Notes under the pieces: generated by a model
Seen by the model: only the letters and a program-made list of their open reading frames with translations
Database searches by the model: none
What the model was told of the DNA's origin: nothing
Part shown: piece after piece, positions 35,094 through 43,782 of the stretch
Layout of the letters: every line of letters starts with the position of its first letter
How positions within the stretch are numbered: the first letter of the stretch is position 1
Assembly: GCA_022508985.1 (NCBI GenBank)
Contig: JAFLUA010000004.1
Span: 62,001-126,000 of the forward strand
DNA: 64,000 nt
Origin: Muribaculaceae bacterium
Lineage (GTDB): Bacteria; Bacteroidota; Bacteroidia; Bacteroidales; Muribaculaceae
Reading direction: 5' to 3'
Made by a program: the position numbers and the translations under genes

Positions 35094-35870
35094 TTATAAT
35101 TGGGGCAACGCTTTGCTGTCGAGACGGTCGGTTGTAATAAAGTCGCAGCCCATTTTGCCGTACGTCTGGTATCCGAAGTCGTCGTTAGTAGTCCACATGT
35201 TAACTTTCAGACCCTCTTCATGATACTTGTCTACGGTGTCTTTGTCGAAAAATCCTGCTTGTATGTCGACGTCGATTTTCCATTCAACGCACCAATCAAA
35301 ATGGTTGCTCCAATATTGCCCGGTGAGGAATTGAAGTTCGATGTCGGGATAGTTAGTACGTATATATTCGAGGCAAGGCTTCATTGAGGTGAGGATGATG
35401 CATTTGTCTCTCATGTTCATCTCTTCTATTTGCTCTATCAGCAGAGGGATTCTCGAACAGTCTTTGCTGTTAATGCCGTCGGTCCATTTTAGCTCTATGA
35501 GTGGTCTGACGCCACCGTCTTTGCAAATTTGCAGGTATTCTTTCATAGAGCAGATGCGACCTGAGTATGAGACGCCGCCCCGCGATTGCGTTAGAGTTTC
35601 GCTTTGCAGCTCGTCGAGAGTTGACGATGCAAGAGCTTTTGTTCCGCCGAGGCGTTTAGTGTCATCGTCGTGAAAGCACACGAGTATTAAGTCTTTTGTA
35701 AATTTAACGTCGGTTTCGAGATATTGATAACCGAGTTCAACTCCTTTTTTGAACGATTCGGCCGAGTTTTCGAGTCCGTAACCGCTACCGCGGTGGCCTA
35801 CAAGGATAGGTTGTGCCCCAATGGATGTGGCAAGCAATATTGTGGAAAGAAGAAGTGAAAAGCGTTTCAT
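35094..35870 (-). CDS. Glycerophosphodiester phosphodiesterase, secreted (258 aa)
   Basis: A signal peptide (MKRFSLLLSTILLATSIGAQ) is followed by the GDPD catalytic set: VGHRG, ENSAESF, LETDVKFTKD, CFHDDDTKRLGG. The enzyme hydrolyses glycerophosphodiesters to glycerol 3-phosphate and an alcohol in the periplasm. It stands alone between ssrA and the divergent mdh gene. It may recycle glycerophosphate, possibly including that used in the nearby glycan, but the latter is speculation. Confidence 0.9.
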   Translation of the reverse strand: MKRFSLLLSTILLATSIGAQPILVGHRGSGYGLENSAESFKKGVELGYQYLETDVKFTKDLILVCFHDDDTKRLGGTKALASSTLDELQSETLTQSRGGVSYSGRICSMKEYLQICKDGGVRPLIELKWTDGINSKDCSRIPLLIEQIEEMNMRDKCIILTSMKPCLEYIRTNYPDIELQFLTGQYWSNHFDWCVEWKIDVDIQAGFFDKDTVDKYHEEGLKVNMWTTNDDFGYQTYGKMGCDFITTDRLDSKALPQL

Positions 35871-35897
35871 CGTATGCTAAATTTATTTTTGTTTTCA

Positions 35898-35905
35898 CAA
35901 AGGTA
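35898..35905 (-). promoter_or_regulatory. Phosphodiesterase gene promoter -7 element
   Basis: The minus strand reads TACCTTTG (plus CAAAGGTA), 28 bases upstream of the start codon. A CTTG/TTG lies near the -33 position. Confidence 0.55.
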
Positions 35906-36023
35906 GTATAAAGTGAGGGTTTATACAAGTGATTGTGTCGCATTTGGGGATATATTTGCGAAAGGCGATGAAATTGTGAAAAAATATTTGGCTGAAATGA
36001 ATGTGATAAAGAATTTTTTTCAT

Positions 36024-36031
36024 TAATTTTG
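36024..36031 (+). promoter_or_regulatory. mdh promoter -7 element
   Basis: TAATTTTG matches TAnnTTTG and lies 73 bases before the mdh start codon. No clear -33 element is visible. Confidence 0.5.
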
Positions 36032-36104
36032 CCAAAGAATAAGGGGCGAGATGGCCCATAGATAGGAAAACGGAATTTCAAAACAATTAATTAAATACAA
36101 AGAT

Positions 36105-37031
36105 ATGTCTAAAGTAACAGTTGTAGGCGCCGGTAATGTAGGCGCAACTTGTGCAAATGTGTTGGTAACATGCCAATTAGCTGATGAAGTAGTTCTTCTT
36201 GATATCAAAGAAGGCGTATCAGAAGGTAAAGCAATGGATATTATGCAGACAGCAAATATCCTTGGGCTCAATACTCGCCTCGTAGGTGTTACAAATGATT
36301 ATACACGCACAGCAGGCTCTGATGTAGTAGTTATCACATCGGGTATTCCTCGCAAACCGGGTATGACTCGTGAAGAACTCATCGGAGTAAATGCAGGCAT
36401 TGTTCGCTCAGTAACCGAAAATGTACTTGCACATTCACCCAATGCCATTATCGTATGTGTAAGTAACCCGATGGATACGATGACGTACCTTATCCACCGT
36501 GAAACAAAACTCCCGCGCAACCGCATTATCGGTATGGGTGGAGCCCTTGATAGTGCACGCTTCAAATATTTCCTCAGCCAGGCACTCGGTGTAAATGCCA
36601 ATGAAGTAGAAGGCATTGTAATCGGTGGTCACGGCGATACAACAATGATACCTTTGAAGCGCTATGCCGCTCACCGCGGTATTCCCGCCTCGAGCCTTCT
36701 CCCGGCAGAAGTTCTCGACAAGGTTGTAGCTGATACAATGGTAGGTGGTGCAACGCTCACCAAATTGCTTGGCACATCGGCATGGTATGCACCCGGTGCA
36801 GCAGCAGCGCAGGTTGTAGCCGCTGTTCTTGGCGACCAAAAGCGTCTTATCACATGCTCGGCACTTCTTGATGGCGAATATGGCGAAAAAGATCTCTGCA
36901 TAGGTGTTCCTTGTGTTCTTGGTCGCAATGGTATAGAGAAGATTGTTGAATTCGACCTCAACGCCGAAGAAAAAGCACTCTTCAAGGCAAGCGCAGACGC
37001 AGTTCGCAATACTAACGCTGCTCTTAATTGA
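36105..37031 (+). CDS. mdh: Malate dehydrogenase (308 aa)
   Basis: An LDH-like malate dehydrogenase: NAD-binding VGAGNVGATCA, substrate arginines in SGIPRKPGMTR, VSNPMDTMTYL, catalytic histidine in IGGHGDTTMIP. Full length for the family. It converts malate and oxaloacetate with NAD in the cytoplasm, for the reductive branch to succinate in anaerobic Bacteroidales. It has its own promoter and a terminator after it. Confidence 0.95.
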   Translation: MSKVTVVGAGNVGATCANVLVTCQLADEVVLLDIKEGVSEGKAMDIMQTANILGLNTRLVGVTNDYTRTAGSDVVVITSGIPRKPGMTREELIGVNAGIVRSVTENVLAHSPNAIIVCVSNPMDTMTYLIHRETKLPRNRIIGMGGALDSARFKYFLSQALGVNANEVEGIVIGGHGDTTMIPLKRYAAHRGIPASSLLPAEVLDKVVADTMVGGATLTKLLGTSAWYAPGAAAAQVVAAVLGDQKRLITCSALLDGEYGEKDLCIGVPCVLGRNGIEKIVEFDLNAEEKALFKASADAVRNTNAALN

Positions 37032-37076
37032 TACTCGCGAAATAGCGGATAGAACTCCGTTTTTAAGACATCTAAA

Positions 37077-37114
37077 GAGGGCGTCTCAAAACTTGATATT
37101 TTTGAGACACCCTC
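37077..37114 (+). terminator. mdh terminator hairpin
   Basis: GAGGG (37077-37081) and GTCTCAAAA (37083-37091) pair with TTTTGAGAC (37100-37108) and CCCTC (37110-37114), with one mismatch, followed by CTTTTC. It lies just before the next start codon at 37129. Confidence 0.75.
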
Positions 37115-37128
37115 CTTTTCAGTTTGTT

Positions 37129-37572
37129 ATGAAAAAGTTTTTATTAGCGTGCTCGGTATTACTGCTTGTTTTAACGGGGTGTACCGGTCGAAACAACGCA
37201 AGCGACAAGGGAGTGGTAGCGCCGATATCTAAAGACGGCAGAGTGATAGAGCTCGAAGATGCCACGCTTCTTCCGGTAGACGTAGCAGTGGAGCAACTCA
37301 CTGTTGTAGATTTCAATGCAGTATGGTGTGGGCCCTGTCGGCGTCTTGCCCCGTGTATAGAAGAATTGGCTCAACGCTATGCCGGTAAGGTAACATTCAT
37401 TTCGGTCGATGTAGATCGATTTGGCGATTTGTTTGCTTCTTATGAGCTTGGCAGCTTTATCCCGGCAGTTGTTATCCTCAAACCCGGTGGCGGGCGCGAA
37501 GTGTATTTAGGTATCAATGATTTGTTGCCGGAAGAAAAATTTGAGGCAATAATAAATAAGAACCTGCACTAA
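37129..37572 (+). CDS. Thioredoxin-like lipoprotein (147 aa)
   Basis: The lipoprotein signal VLTGC (cysteine 18) is followed by a thioredoxin domain with active site WCGPC (residues 66-70), VDVDRFGDLF and the cis-proline region SFIPAVVIL. It probably acts as a reductase or oxidase of periplasmic disulfides. The frame opens upstream at 36943, but that segment overlaps mdh and its terminator, so ATG 37129 with the signal peptide is the true start. The stop overlaps the helicase start (TAATG). Confidence 0.88.
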   Translation: MKKFLLACSVLLLVLTGCTGRNNASDKGVVAPISKDGRVIELEDATLLPVDVAVEQLTVVDFNAVWCGPCRRLAPCIEELAQRYAGKVTFISVDVDRFGDLFASYELGSFIPAVVILKPGGGREVYLGINDLLPEEKFEAIINKNLH

Positions 37573-38888
37573 TGCAGTTGAGAGCCCTTTTACCACGAGT
37601 GTCGGAGCGACTGGGGATAGCAAGTCTCACTCCGATGCAAGAAGAAATGTCGAGATGCACACTCCCGATAAAGGCTATAGTAATAGCGCCTACCGGGAGC
37701 GGAAAGACATTGGCATATGCGCTCCCGTTGTTGCGGGCGCTAAAAGCAGGTAAAGAGGGTGTTAAAGGGTTGGTGATAGTTCCGACGCGCGAACTTGCAT
37801 TGCAGGTTTACGAGGTGGTCCGCTCGTTAGCCAACCCGGAAATAAAGACGACGGCACTATATGGAGGGCATAGCGTCGAAACAGAGAAAAACTCTATAGC
37901 GGGTCTCCCCGATGTAATAGTAGCGACTCCGGGCCGCCTGCTCGACCATATACAACGCGGTAATTTGAGCATACGCGGAGTAGAGGTGTTGGTGCTCGAC
38001 GAATACGACAAATCGCTCGAATTGGGCTTTCTCGATGAGATGCGAGCGATAGTGGGTAGGATAAAGAATGCCGCGACCACAATATTGACGTCGGCAACGC
38101 GTCTCACAGAGATTCCCGACATACTTGGGAGCGACACCTATGTTTTAGACTATAGTGCCGACGGTTATGATGAAAGCAATGTCGAATTTAGGCGCGTGGA
38201 TAGTCATACGGCAGATAAACTTGAAACGCTCGACCGACTTTTGCGAGATCTCTTGCCAGACCGGACTATTGTGTTTCTAAATCATCGCGAAGCCGTAGAG
38301 CGCGTTTATGAGTATCTTCGCCGGTCGTCGTTTCCTGTTGGGATGTATCATGGCGGCCTTGAACAAGAAGAGCGCGAGCGGGCATTGATTATGTTTTCAA
38401 ACGGCACCACGCCGGTGTTGGTGTCGACCGATCTTGCTTCTCGAGGGCTTGATGTAGATGCCGTTGGTGCTGTAGTACATTATCATTTACCTACAACGCT
38501 TCAAGCGCTTATTCATCGAAACGGCAGAACAGGGCGTATGGGGGCTTCGGGCCGTGCCTTCGCTATTATTTCGGAAAACGATAAAATAGCCGACTTCTTT
38601 CCCGCTATAGATATATATTATCCTGAAGGGACCGGATGTGTAGTTCCGTCGAAAACGGCAACATTATATTTCAACGCCGGCAAGAAAGAAAAAATATCGA
38701 AAGGCGATATCGTTGGCTTTTTGATTCAAAAAGGTGGTTTAACAAAAGAAGAGGTTGGCAGGATAGATGTTAAAGACCATAGCGCCTATGCGGCGATACA
38801 GTCGGCCAAGGTGTATGATACGCTAACTGCATTAAGCTCTCATAAAATAAAGAATATGCGGGTACGCGTCACCCGGGTGAAAAACTAA
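37572..38888 (+). CDS. DEAD-box family RNA helicase (438 aa)
   Basis: The helicase motifs are in order: Q motif LTPMQ, Walker A APTGSGKT, PTREL, ATPGR, motif II DEYD in place of DEAD, SAT, STDLASRGLDVD and HRNGRTGRMG. A C-terminal DbpA-like RNA-binding domain may be present (KISKGDIVGFLIQKGGLTKEEVGRIDVKDHSAYAAI). DbpA-type helicases act in ribosome assembly. The DEYD variant is known in bacterial relatives. Cytoplasmic. Confidence 0.9.
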   Translation: MQLRALLPRVSERLGIASLTPMQEEMSRCTLPIKAIVIAPTGSGKTLAYALPLLRALKAGKEGVKGLVIVPTRELALQVYEVVRSLANPEIKTTALYGGHSVETEKNSIAGLPDVIVATPGRLLDHIQRGNLSIRGVEVLVLDEYDKSLELGFLDEMRAIVGRIKNAATTILTSATRLTEIPDILGSDTYVLDYSADGYDESNVEFRRVDSHTADKLETLDRLLRDLLPDRTIVFLNHREAVERVYEYLRRSSFPVGMYHGGLEQEERERALIMFSNGTTPVLVSTDLASRGLDVDAVGAVVHYHLPTTLQALIHRNGRTGRMGASGRAFAIISENDKIADFFPAIDIYYPEGTGCVVPSKTATLYFNAGKKEKISKGDIVGFLIQKGGLTKEEVGRIDVKDHSAYAAIQSAKVYDTLTALSSHKIKNMRVRVTRVKN

Positions 38889-38898
38889 CGCAAGCGAT

Positions 38899-41800
38899 AT
38901 GAAGTGGAGGACTATACTATCTAAAGTGCTGTCGGTGATTGCGAATGTCGCAGTCGCGCTGTTGCTGTTGATATTTGGCGTTATTATAGTATTGTACTCA
39001 CCATGGGCGCAAAGATTAGTAAAGGATGCGATAGTAAAAAAGTTTGATGGCAGTAATGGCGATGTGGCGATATCGATAGAGACATTCCGCCTGCGCTTCC
39101 CGTTGAAATTAGATGCCGGCGGCCTTGTAGTGAGCGTTGCGGGAGATACAATGGTTACGGCGCGAGATGCAGATATCGACGTGGCATTGTTGCCGCTTTT
39201 TATAGGAGAAGCAAAAATACGGAAGGCGAGTCTTACCGGAGTGAGGTATAATCAGGGCACCCCCGATTCGATAATGTATATGACCCTTGCTGCAGATAGT
39301 GTGGGCTTGTCGCCAACGGCGGTGCGCCTTTCGAATATGGCTATAAAAGTTGATGAAGGAGCTATCAAGGGCGGCCGTATGGCAATTTATATGAAACCCG
39401 ACACAACGCCACCGACACCACCTTCGCCACCTATGGAGATGAGCGTATCGCTCGGCCGAATATCGCTCGACGATTTTACGTTCATGATGCAGATGATGCC
39501 TACAATCGACACGTTGAGTGCTCATATAGCGACATCGGTTCTTACCGGAGGCGAAATTGATATGTACAAACAAACCGTGTCGCTGGGCACTCTTATCGGT
39601 AGCGGACTTGACGCCAGGTATATAGCGCCCGATTCTACCTCAATAGCCAATGGAGGGCCATATCTCGAAGAAACGCCGGCCGATGCAACAACAGAAGCGG
39701 CTATGCCATGGACTGTCGAAATAGATAGCTTGGCATTTTCTAATTCGCACGCATTATACACTACTGCCGGCGTGATACCTGCGCCCGGTCTCGACTTCAA
39801 TTATATCGAGCTTGATAGTTTAGACCTAAGGATACACGATTTATACAATCAAGCAACTATAGTGCGGTTGCCGCTTAGCGTATGGGGAAAAGAGCGTTGT
39901 GGCGTATCTCTCGCCTTTGATGGTGTAGTGGCGATGGAAAATGATGCGCTGAGAATCGACGGAGCCCGGCTTTCGACAAAATCGACAACGGGTGTAGCCT
40001 TTGACGCTCTATTTGGATTAGGCGACATGGCAACAGATATGTCGTTGCCATTAAAATTGAGGCTCGACGGAGCTCTGGCAACCGATGATTTGAAGAAGAT
40101 GTTCCCAGAATATGCTCCATATCTTGCTTCAATCCCACGGCCCGATGATTTGTTACTTGATATAGATTTACATGGAACAACCGGCCACCTCGATATAGAT
40201 GAACTTTCGTTGCGGCTGAATCGCTGCTTAAGTCTTAGTGCCAGCGGCTCGGTCGATAATTTCATGAACTTCGATGCCATGAGCGGCGCCCTTGCGCTTA
40301 AAGGTAATATCATAAATGTAGATGCCTTCAAAAAGCAGTTTCTTGAAGCCTCCACGGCTGAAAGCATAAACATACCGCCGATGTCGCTCAATGGTAATGT
40401 GGCGATAAATAAAGGTGTTATCGCAGGTAATCTAAAGGCAATAACCGGTGCAGGAGATGTAAAGTTTGATGGCCGATGGGATGGCAATGGCGAAAATTAC
40501 GCAGCCGAAATAATAACAGAAGCGTTCCCTATAAATGCCTTTATGCCGGATCTCGGCGTAGGTGATATAACGATGGCAATGGCAGCCGAAGGCCATGGCT
40601 ATGACCCTTATAAGCCCGCAACCCGCATCGAAGCTGATTTTGAGATACAATCGGTTGCATATCAAGATGTACGATACACCGACATAAAAGTAACAGCGTC
40701 GCTAACAGATTGCAAGGCCAGCGCGCGGATAGAGTCTGAAAATTCGGCACTCGATTTTACGCTCAACATCAACGGTACGCTTGATGAAAAAGAGTCGACA
40801 TGGACGGCTGTGGTGGATGGCCGATATATCGACCTGTTCGCTCTAAAATTTGTCGAAGAGCCGTCGTCGATAGAGATTACGGCAAAGGCACAAGCGACCT
40901 TAGGCCCCGGCGCAAGCGATATCAAGGCCCAAGTGAATGTTGATGACATGTTTTATACCAGTGCCGACGGTACGATATCTCTTTATGACCTTGATGCCAA
41001 ATATGTGGGTAATGATTCATTAACCAGTTTAGCCGTTGTTAATAGGGATTTGTCGGCGACGTTTAGCTCTACATCGAGCTTGGATAGCTTGATAAGTCGC
41101 TTCAGCCTTGCTGCGGATATTATATCCGACCAGATGCGGACATACATGTTGGATGTCGATACATTGTCGAAGGCCATGCCGGAGTTTGTATTTGACATTA
41201 AAGGCGGCAATTCAAATCTTGTCAATGATATATTGGCGACTTCTGGTATGTCGGTTCGTAAATTTTCGCTCTCGGTTGATAATGATTCAATCTTGAGCAT
41301 GAATGGGTTTGCCCATCGTTTTGATACGGGCTCGATACGTCTCGATACGTTGACTATAGGCGCGCGGCAACATAGAGATAACCTTATGCTTAGAGCCGGG
41401 CTGCGTAATCGTCCGGGTAATCTGGAAGAGTGGCACAAGGTTGATATGTTTGCTTATGCCGATAGCAATGTGGTAAACTTAAGGATGCACCAAGAGGATA
41501 TTAAAGGTGAAGTAGGATTCAAAATGGGTCTTTTTGCGCAGGCTTTGCCAAAAGATTCTACCCTGGTACTGAGCATAAAACCGTATGATCCTATAATTGG
41601 CTATCAGAAATGGAGTGTTAATGACGATAATTTCATTAGTTATCACATCCCCAACCAGCATATCGATGCCAACCTTCACATGAATGGCGCAGGAAGCTCG
41701 CTCGCTGTTTATACCGAGCACCAGTGGCCGGAAGAAGATGATGACGACGATGACGATGATGATGGCCATGAACATGAACACGGCCACAAGCATGTGCATA

Positions 41801-43782
41801 CGGCGCAGGAAGATTTGATTATACAACTTAAAGATATTCACGTATCCGATTGGATATCGTTTAACCCGTTTGCCCCGCCTATTAAAGGCGATATCAATGC
41901 CGATATCCACCTCAATAGAAAGAATGAAGCCTATGTAGGGCAAGGTGATATAGGAATAACAAACTTTACCTTTGGGCGCAGGCAAGTTTCCGACTTTAGG
42001 GCGGCATTTGATTTGTCGGCCGATACAGATGGTACTATTTTTGCCAACGCTGACTTGTTTGTCGATGGCGAGAAGACGATGTCGCTGACGGGTGCTTTGA
42101 ACGATAGTACGTCAACGACGCCACTCAATCTTGATTTTTCAATGATACGCTTCCCGTTAGCGACGGTCAATCCTTTTATGCCGGCAGGTACGGGCACGCT
42201 TTCGGGAGTGCTAAACGGCAATATGAAGATTTCGGGGACCGACCAACATCCGATAATTAACGGGTCGCTTGAATTTGATTCGACGGCCGTATTCTTTGCA
42301 CTCACTGGTACGTCGTATGCCTTCAGCCAGCAGCCTGTTACAGTAGTAAACAGCGTTGTAGACTTTAATAATTTTACGATATCGGGTTGCAATAATAATC
42401 CATTGTATGTAAATGGATTGGTAGATGTGTCCGACATGAATAACATCAGGCTAAGTCTTGATATGAAGGCTAATAATATGCAGATTGTCAATACGACACG
42501 TCCGACAAGAGGTGCTGATGTTTATGGTAAAGGATTTGTGAGTCTTAACGCAAAAGCCCATGGAACACTTAACAGGCTCAATGTAGAAGCTGATTTGAGG
42601 GTGTTGTCCGGTACGAATATAACATACGTTATACCGGAGGCTACGAATATGCTTGCCAGCAAAGCCAACGATGATATGGTTAAGTTTGTTAACTTCACTG
42701 ATTCACTTGAGGTTGTGCAGGCCGATGATATGGAGCAGACGATGGCAATGTTCCTCGATGCGGCCCTTACGATACAAAATGGCTCGACGATAAATGTTGA
42801 TCTGTCGGCCGATGGTAAGAATAGGGTTCAGCTGCAGAGTAATGGTACTCTTAACTATGCAATGACGCCCCTCGATGACGGACGTCTCACCGGACGCCTA
42901 AACCTCGACAAAGGATTTGTCCGCTACACACCGCCTTTTATGTCGGAAAAGTATTTCACGTTTGAGGCCGGCAGTTATGTTTCGTTTACCGGTGATATGT
43001 TTAATCCGACGCTCAATCTACGAGCAACCGATGTTATAAAAGCTAACGTAACGCAGACTGGACAAAATTCAAGGCTTGTTAATTTCGATGTGTCGCTTGC
43101 CGTAACAGGGACTCTTAATCAAATGGATGTAGCCTTTGATCTTGCCACCAATGATGATATAACGGTTGCTAATGAGCTTGAATCGATGTCGCGAGAGCAG
43201 CGCGCCAACCAGGCAATGAATATGTTGTTGTACAATGTGTATACAGGACCCGGGACCAAAGGCAATGCGTCGTTGTCGGGTAATCCGCTCTTCTCATTCC
43301 TTGAATCGCAGATTAATTCGTGGGCGGCAAACAATATACGCGGAGTCGATTTGTCGTTTGGCATAAATCAATACGACCGAACTGTTGATGGTAGTAAGTC
43401 TTCGACGATGAGTTATTCCTATCAAGTGTCGAAATCGTTGTTTAATGATAGGTTTAAGATTGTTGTTGGCGGCAATTACAGCACCGATGCAAATGCCGAT
43501 GAAAACTTTTCGCAAAATCTAATAAGCGATATTTCATTTGAATACTACCTGAACAGCCAGAAAAATATGTATTTGCGTTTATTCCGGCATACGGGCTATG
43601 AGAGCATACTCGAAGGCGAAGTAACGCAGACCGGCGTAGGCTTTGTTTATAAACGTAAACTCAGTAGGGTAGGCGATATGTTCTTGTCGCCAAAGCAAGC
43701 ACGCCGTCGAACACAGGCGCGTGTAAAACGTGAAATAGAGAAATATAATGAATCGTTAAATAAAAAAGCTGAGCAGCAATGA
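38899..43782 (+). CDS. tamB: TamB-family translocation/assembly protein (1627 aa)
   Basis: One N-terminal membrane segment (VIANVAVALLLLIFGVIIVLY) anchors a very long periplasmic beta-rich protein ending in a TamB (DUF490) domain (LNLDKGFVRYTPPF, FEAGSYVSFTGDMFNPTLNL). TamB-like proteins bridge the two membranes and carry phospholipids or help insert outer-membrane proteins. The last codons overlap the following Omp85 gene as ATGA, so the two work together. Oddity: residues 945-967 contain two Glu and nine Asp in a row followed by a GHEHEHGHKHVH stretch. Confidence 0.88.
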   Translation: MKWRTILSKVLSVIANVAVALLLLIFGVIIVLYSPWAQRLVKDAIVKKFDGSNGDVAISIETFRLRFPLKLDAGGLVVSVAGDTMVTARDADIDVALLPLFIGEAKIRKASLTGVRYNQGTPDSIMYMTLAADSVGLSPTAVRLSNMAIKVDEGAIKGGRMAIYMKPDTTPPTPPSPPMEMSVSLGRISLDDFTFMMQMMPTIDTLSAHIATSVLTGGEIDMYKQTVSLGTLIGSGLDARYIAPDSTSIANGGPYLEETPADATTEAAMPWTVEIDSLAFSNSHALYTTAGVIPAPGLDFNYIELDSLDLRIHDLYNQATIVRLPLSVWGKERCGVSLAFDGVVAMENDALRIDGARLSTKSTTGVAFDALFGLGDMATDMSLPLKLRLDGALATDDLKKMFPEYAPYLASIPRPDDLLLDIDLHGTTGHLDIDELSLRLNRCLSLSASGSVDNFMNFDAMSGALALKGNIINVDAFKKQFLEASTAESINIPPMSLNGNVAINKGVIAGNLKAITGAGDVKFDGRWDGNGENYAAEIITEAFPINAFMPDLGVGDITMAMAAEGHGYDPYKPATRIEADFEIQSVAYQDVRYTDIKVTASLTDCKASARIESENSALDFTLNINGTLDEKESTWTAVVDGRYIDLFALKFVEEPSSIEITAKAQATLGPGASDIKAQVNVDDMFYTSADGTISLYDLDAKYVGNDSLTSLAVVNRDLSATFSSTSSLDSLISRFSLAADIISDQMRTYMLDVDTLSKAMPEFVFDIKGGNSNLVNDILATSGMSVRKFSLSVDNDSILSMNGFAHRFDTGSIRLDTLTIGARQHRDNLMLRAGLRNRPGNLEEWHKVDMFAYADSNVVNLRMHQEDIKGEVGFKMGLFAQALPKDSTLVLSIKPYDPIIGYQKWSVNDDNFISYHIPNQHIDANLHMNGAGSSLAVYTEHQWPEEDDDDDDDDDGHEHEHGHKHVHTAQEDLIIQLKDIHVSDWISFNPFAPPIKGDINADIHLNRKNEAYVGQGDIGITNFTFGRRQVSDFRAAFDLSADTDGTIFANADLFVDGEKTMSLTGALNDSTSTTPLNLDFSMIRFPLATVNPFMPAGTGTLSGVLNGNMKISGTDQHPIINGSLEFDSTAVFFALTGTSYAFSQQPVTVVNSVVDFNNFTISGCNNNPLYVNGLVDVSDMNNIRLSLDMKANNMQIVNTTRPTRGADVYGKGFVSLNAKAHGTLNRLNVEADLRVLSGTNITYVIPEATNMLASKANDDMVKFVNFTDSLEVVQADDMEQTMAMFLDAALTIQNGSTINVDLSADGKNRVQLQSNGTLNYAMTPLDDGRLTGRLNLDKGFVRYTPPFMSEKYFTFEAGSYVSFTGDMFNPTLNLRATDVIKANVTQTGQNSRLVNFDVSLAVTGTLNQMDVAFDLATNDDITVANELESMSREQRANQAMNMLLYNVYTGPGTKGNASLSGNPLFSFLESQINSWAANNIRGVDLSFGINQYDRTVDGSKSSTMSYSYQVSKSLFNDRFKIVVGGNYSTDANADENFSQNLISDISFEYYLNSQKNMYLRLFRHTGYESILEGEVTQTGVGFVYKRKLSRVGDMFLSPKQARRRTQARVKREIEKYNESLNKKAEQQ

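Noticed and set aside
36943..37128. N-terminal extension of the thioredoxin-like lipoprotein
   Set aside because: It overlaps mdh and its terminator. The ATG at 37129 gives a proper lipoprotein signal.
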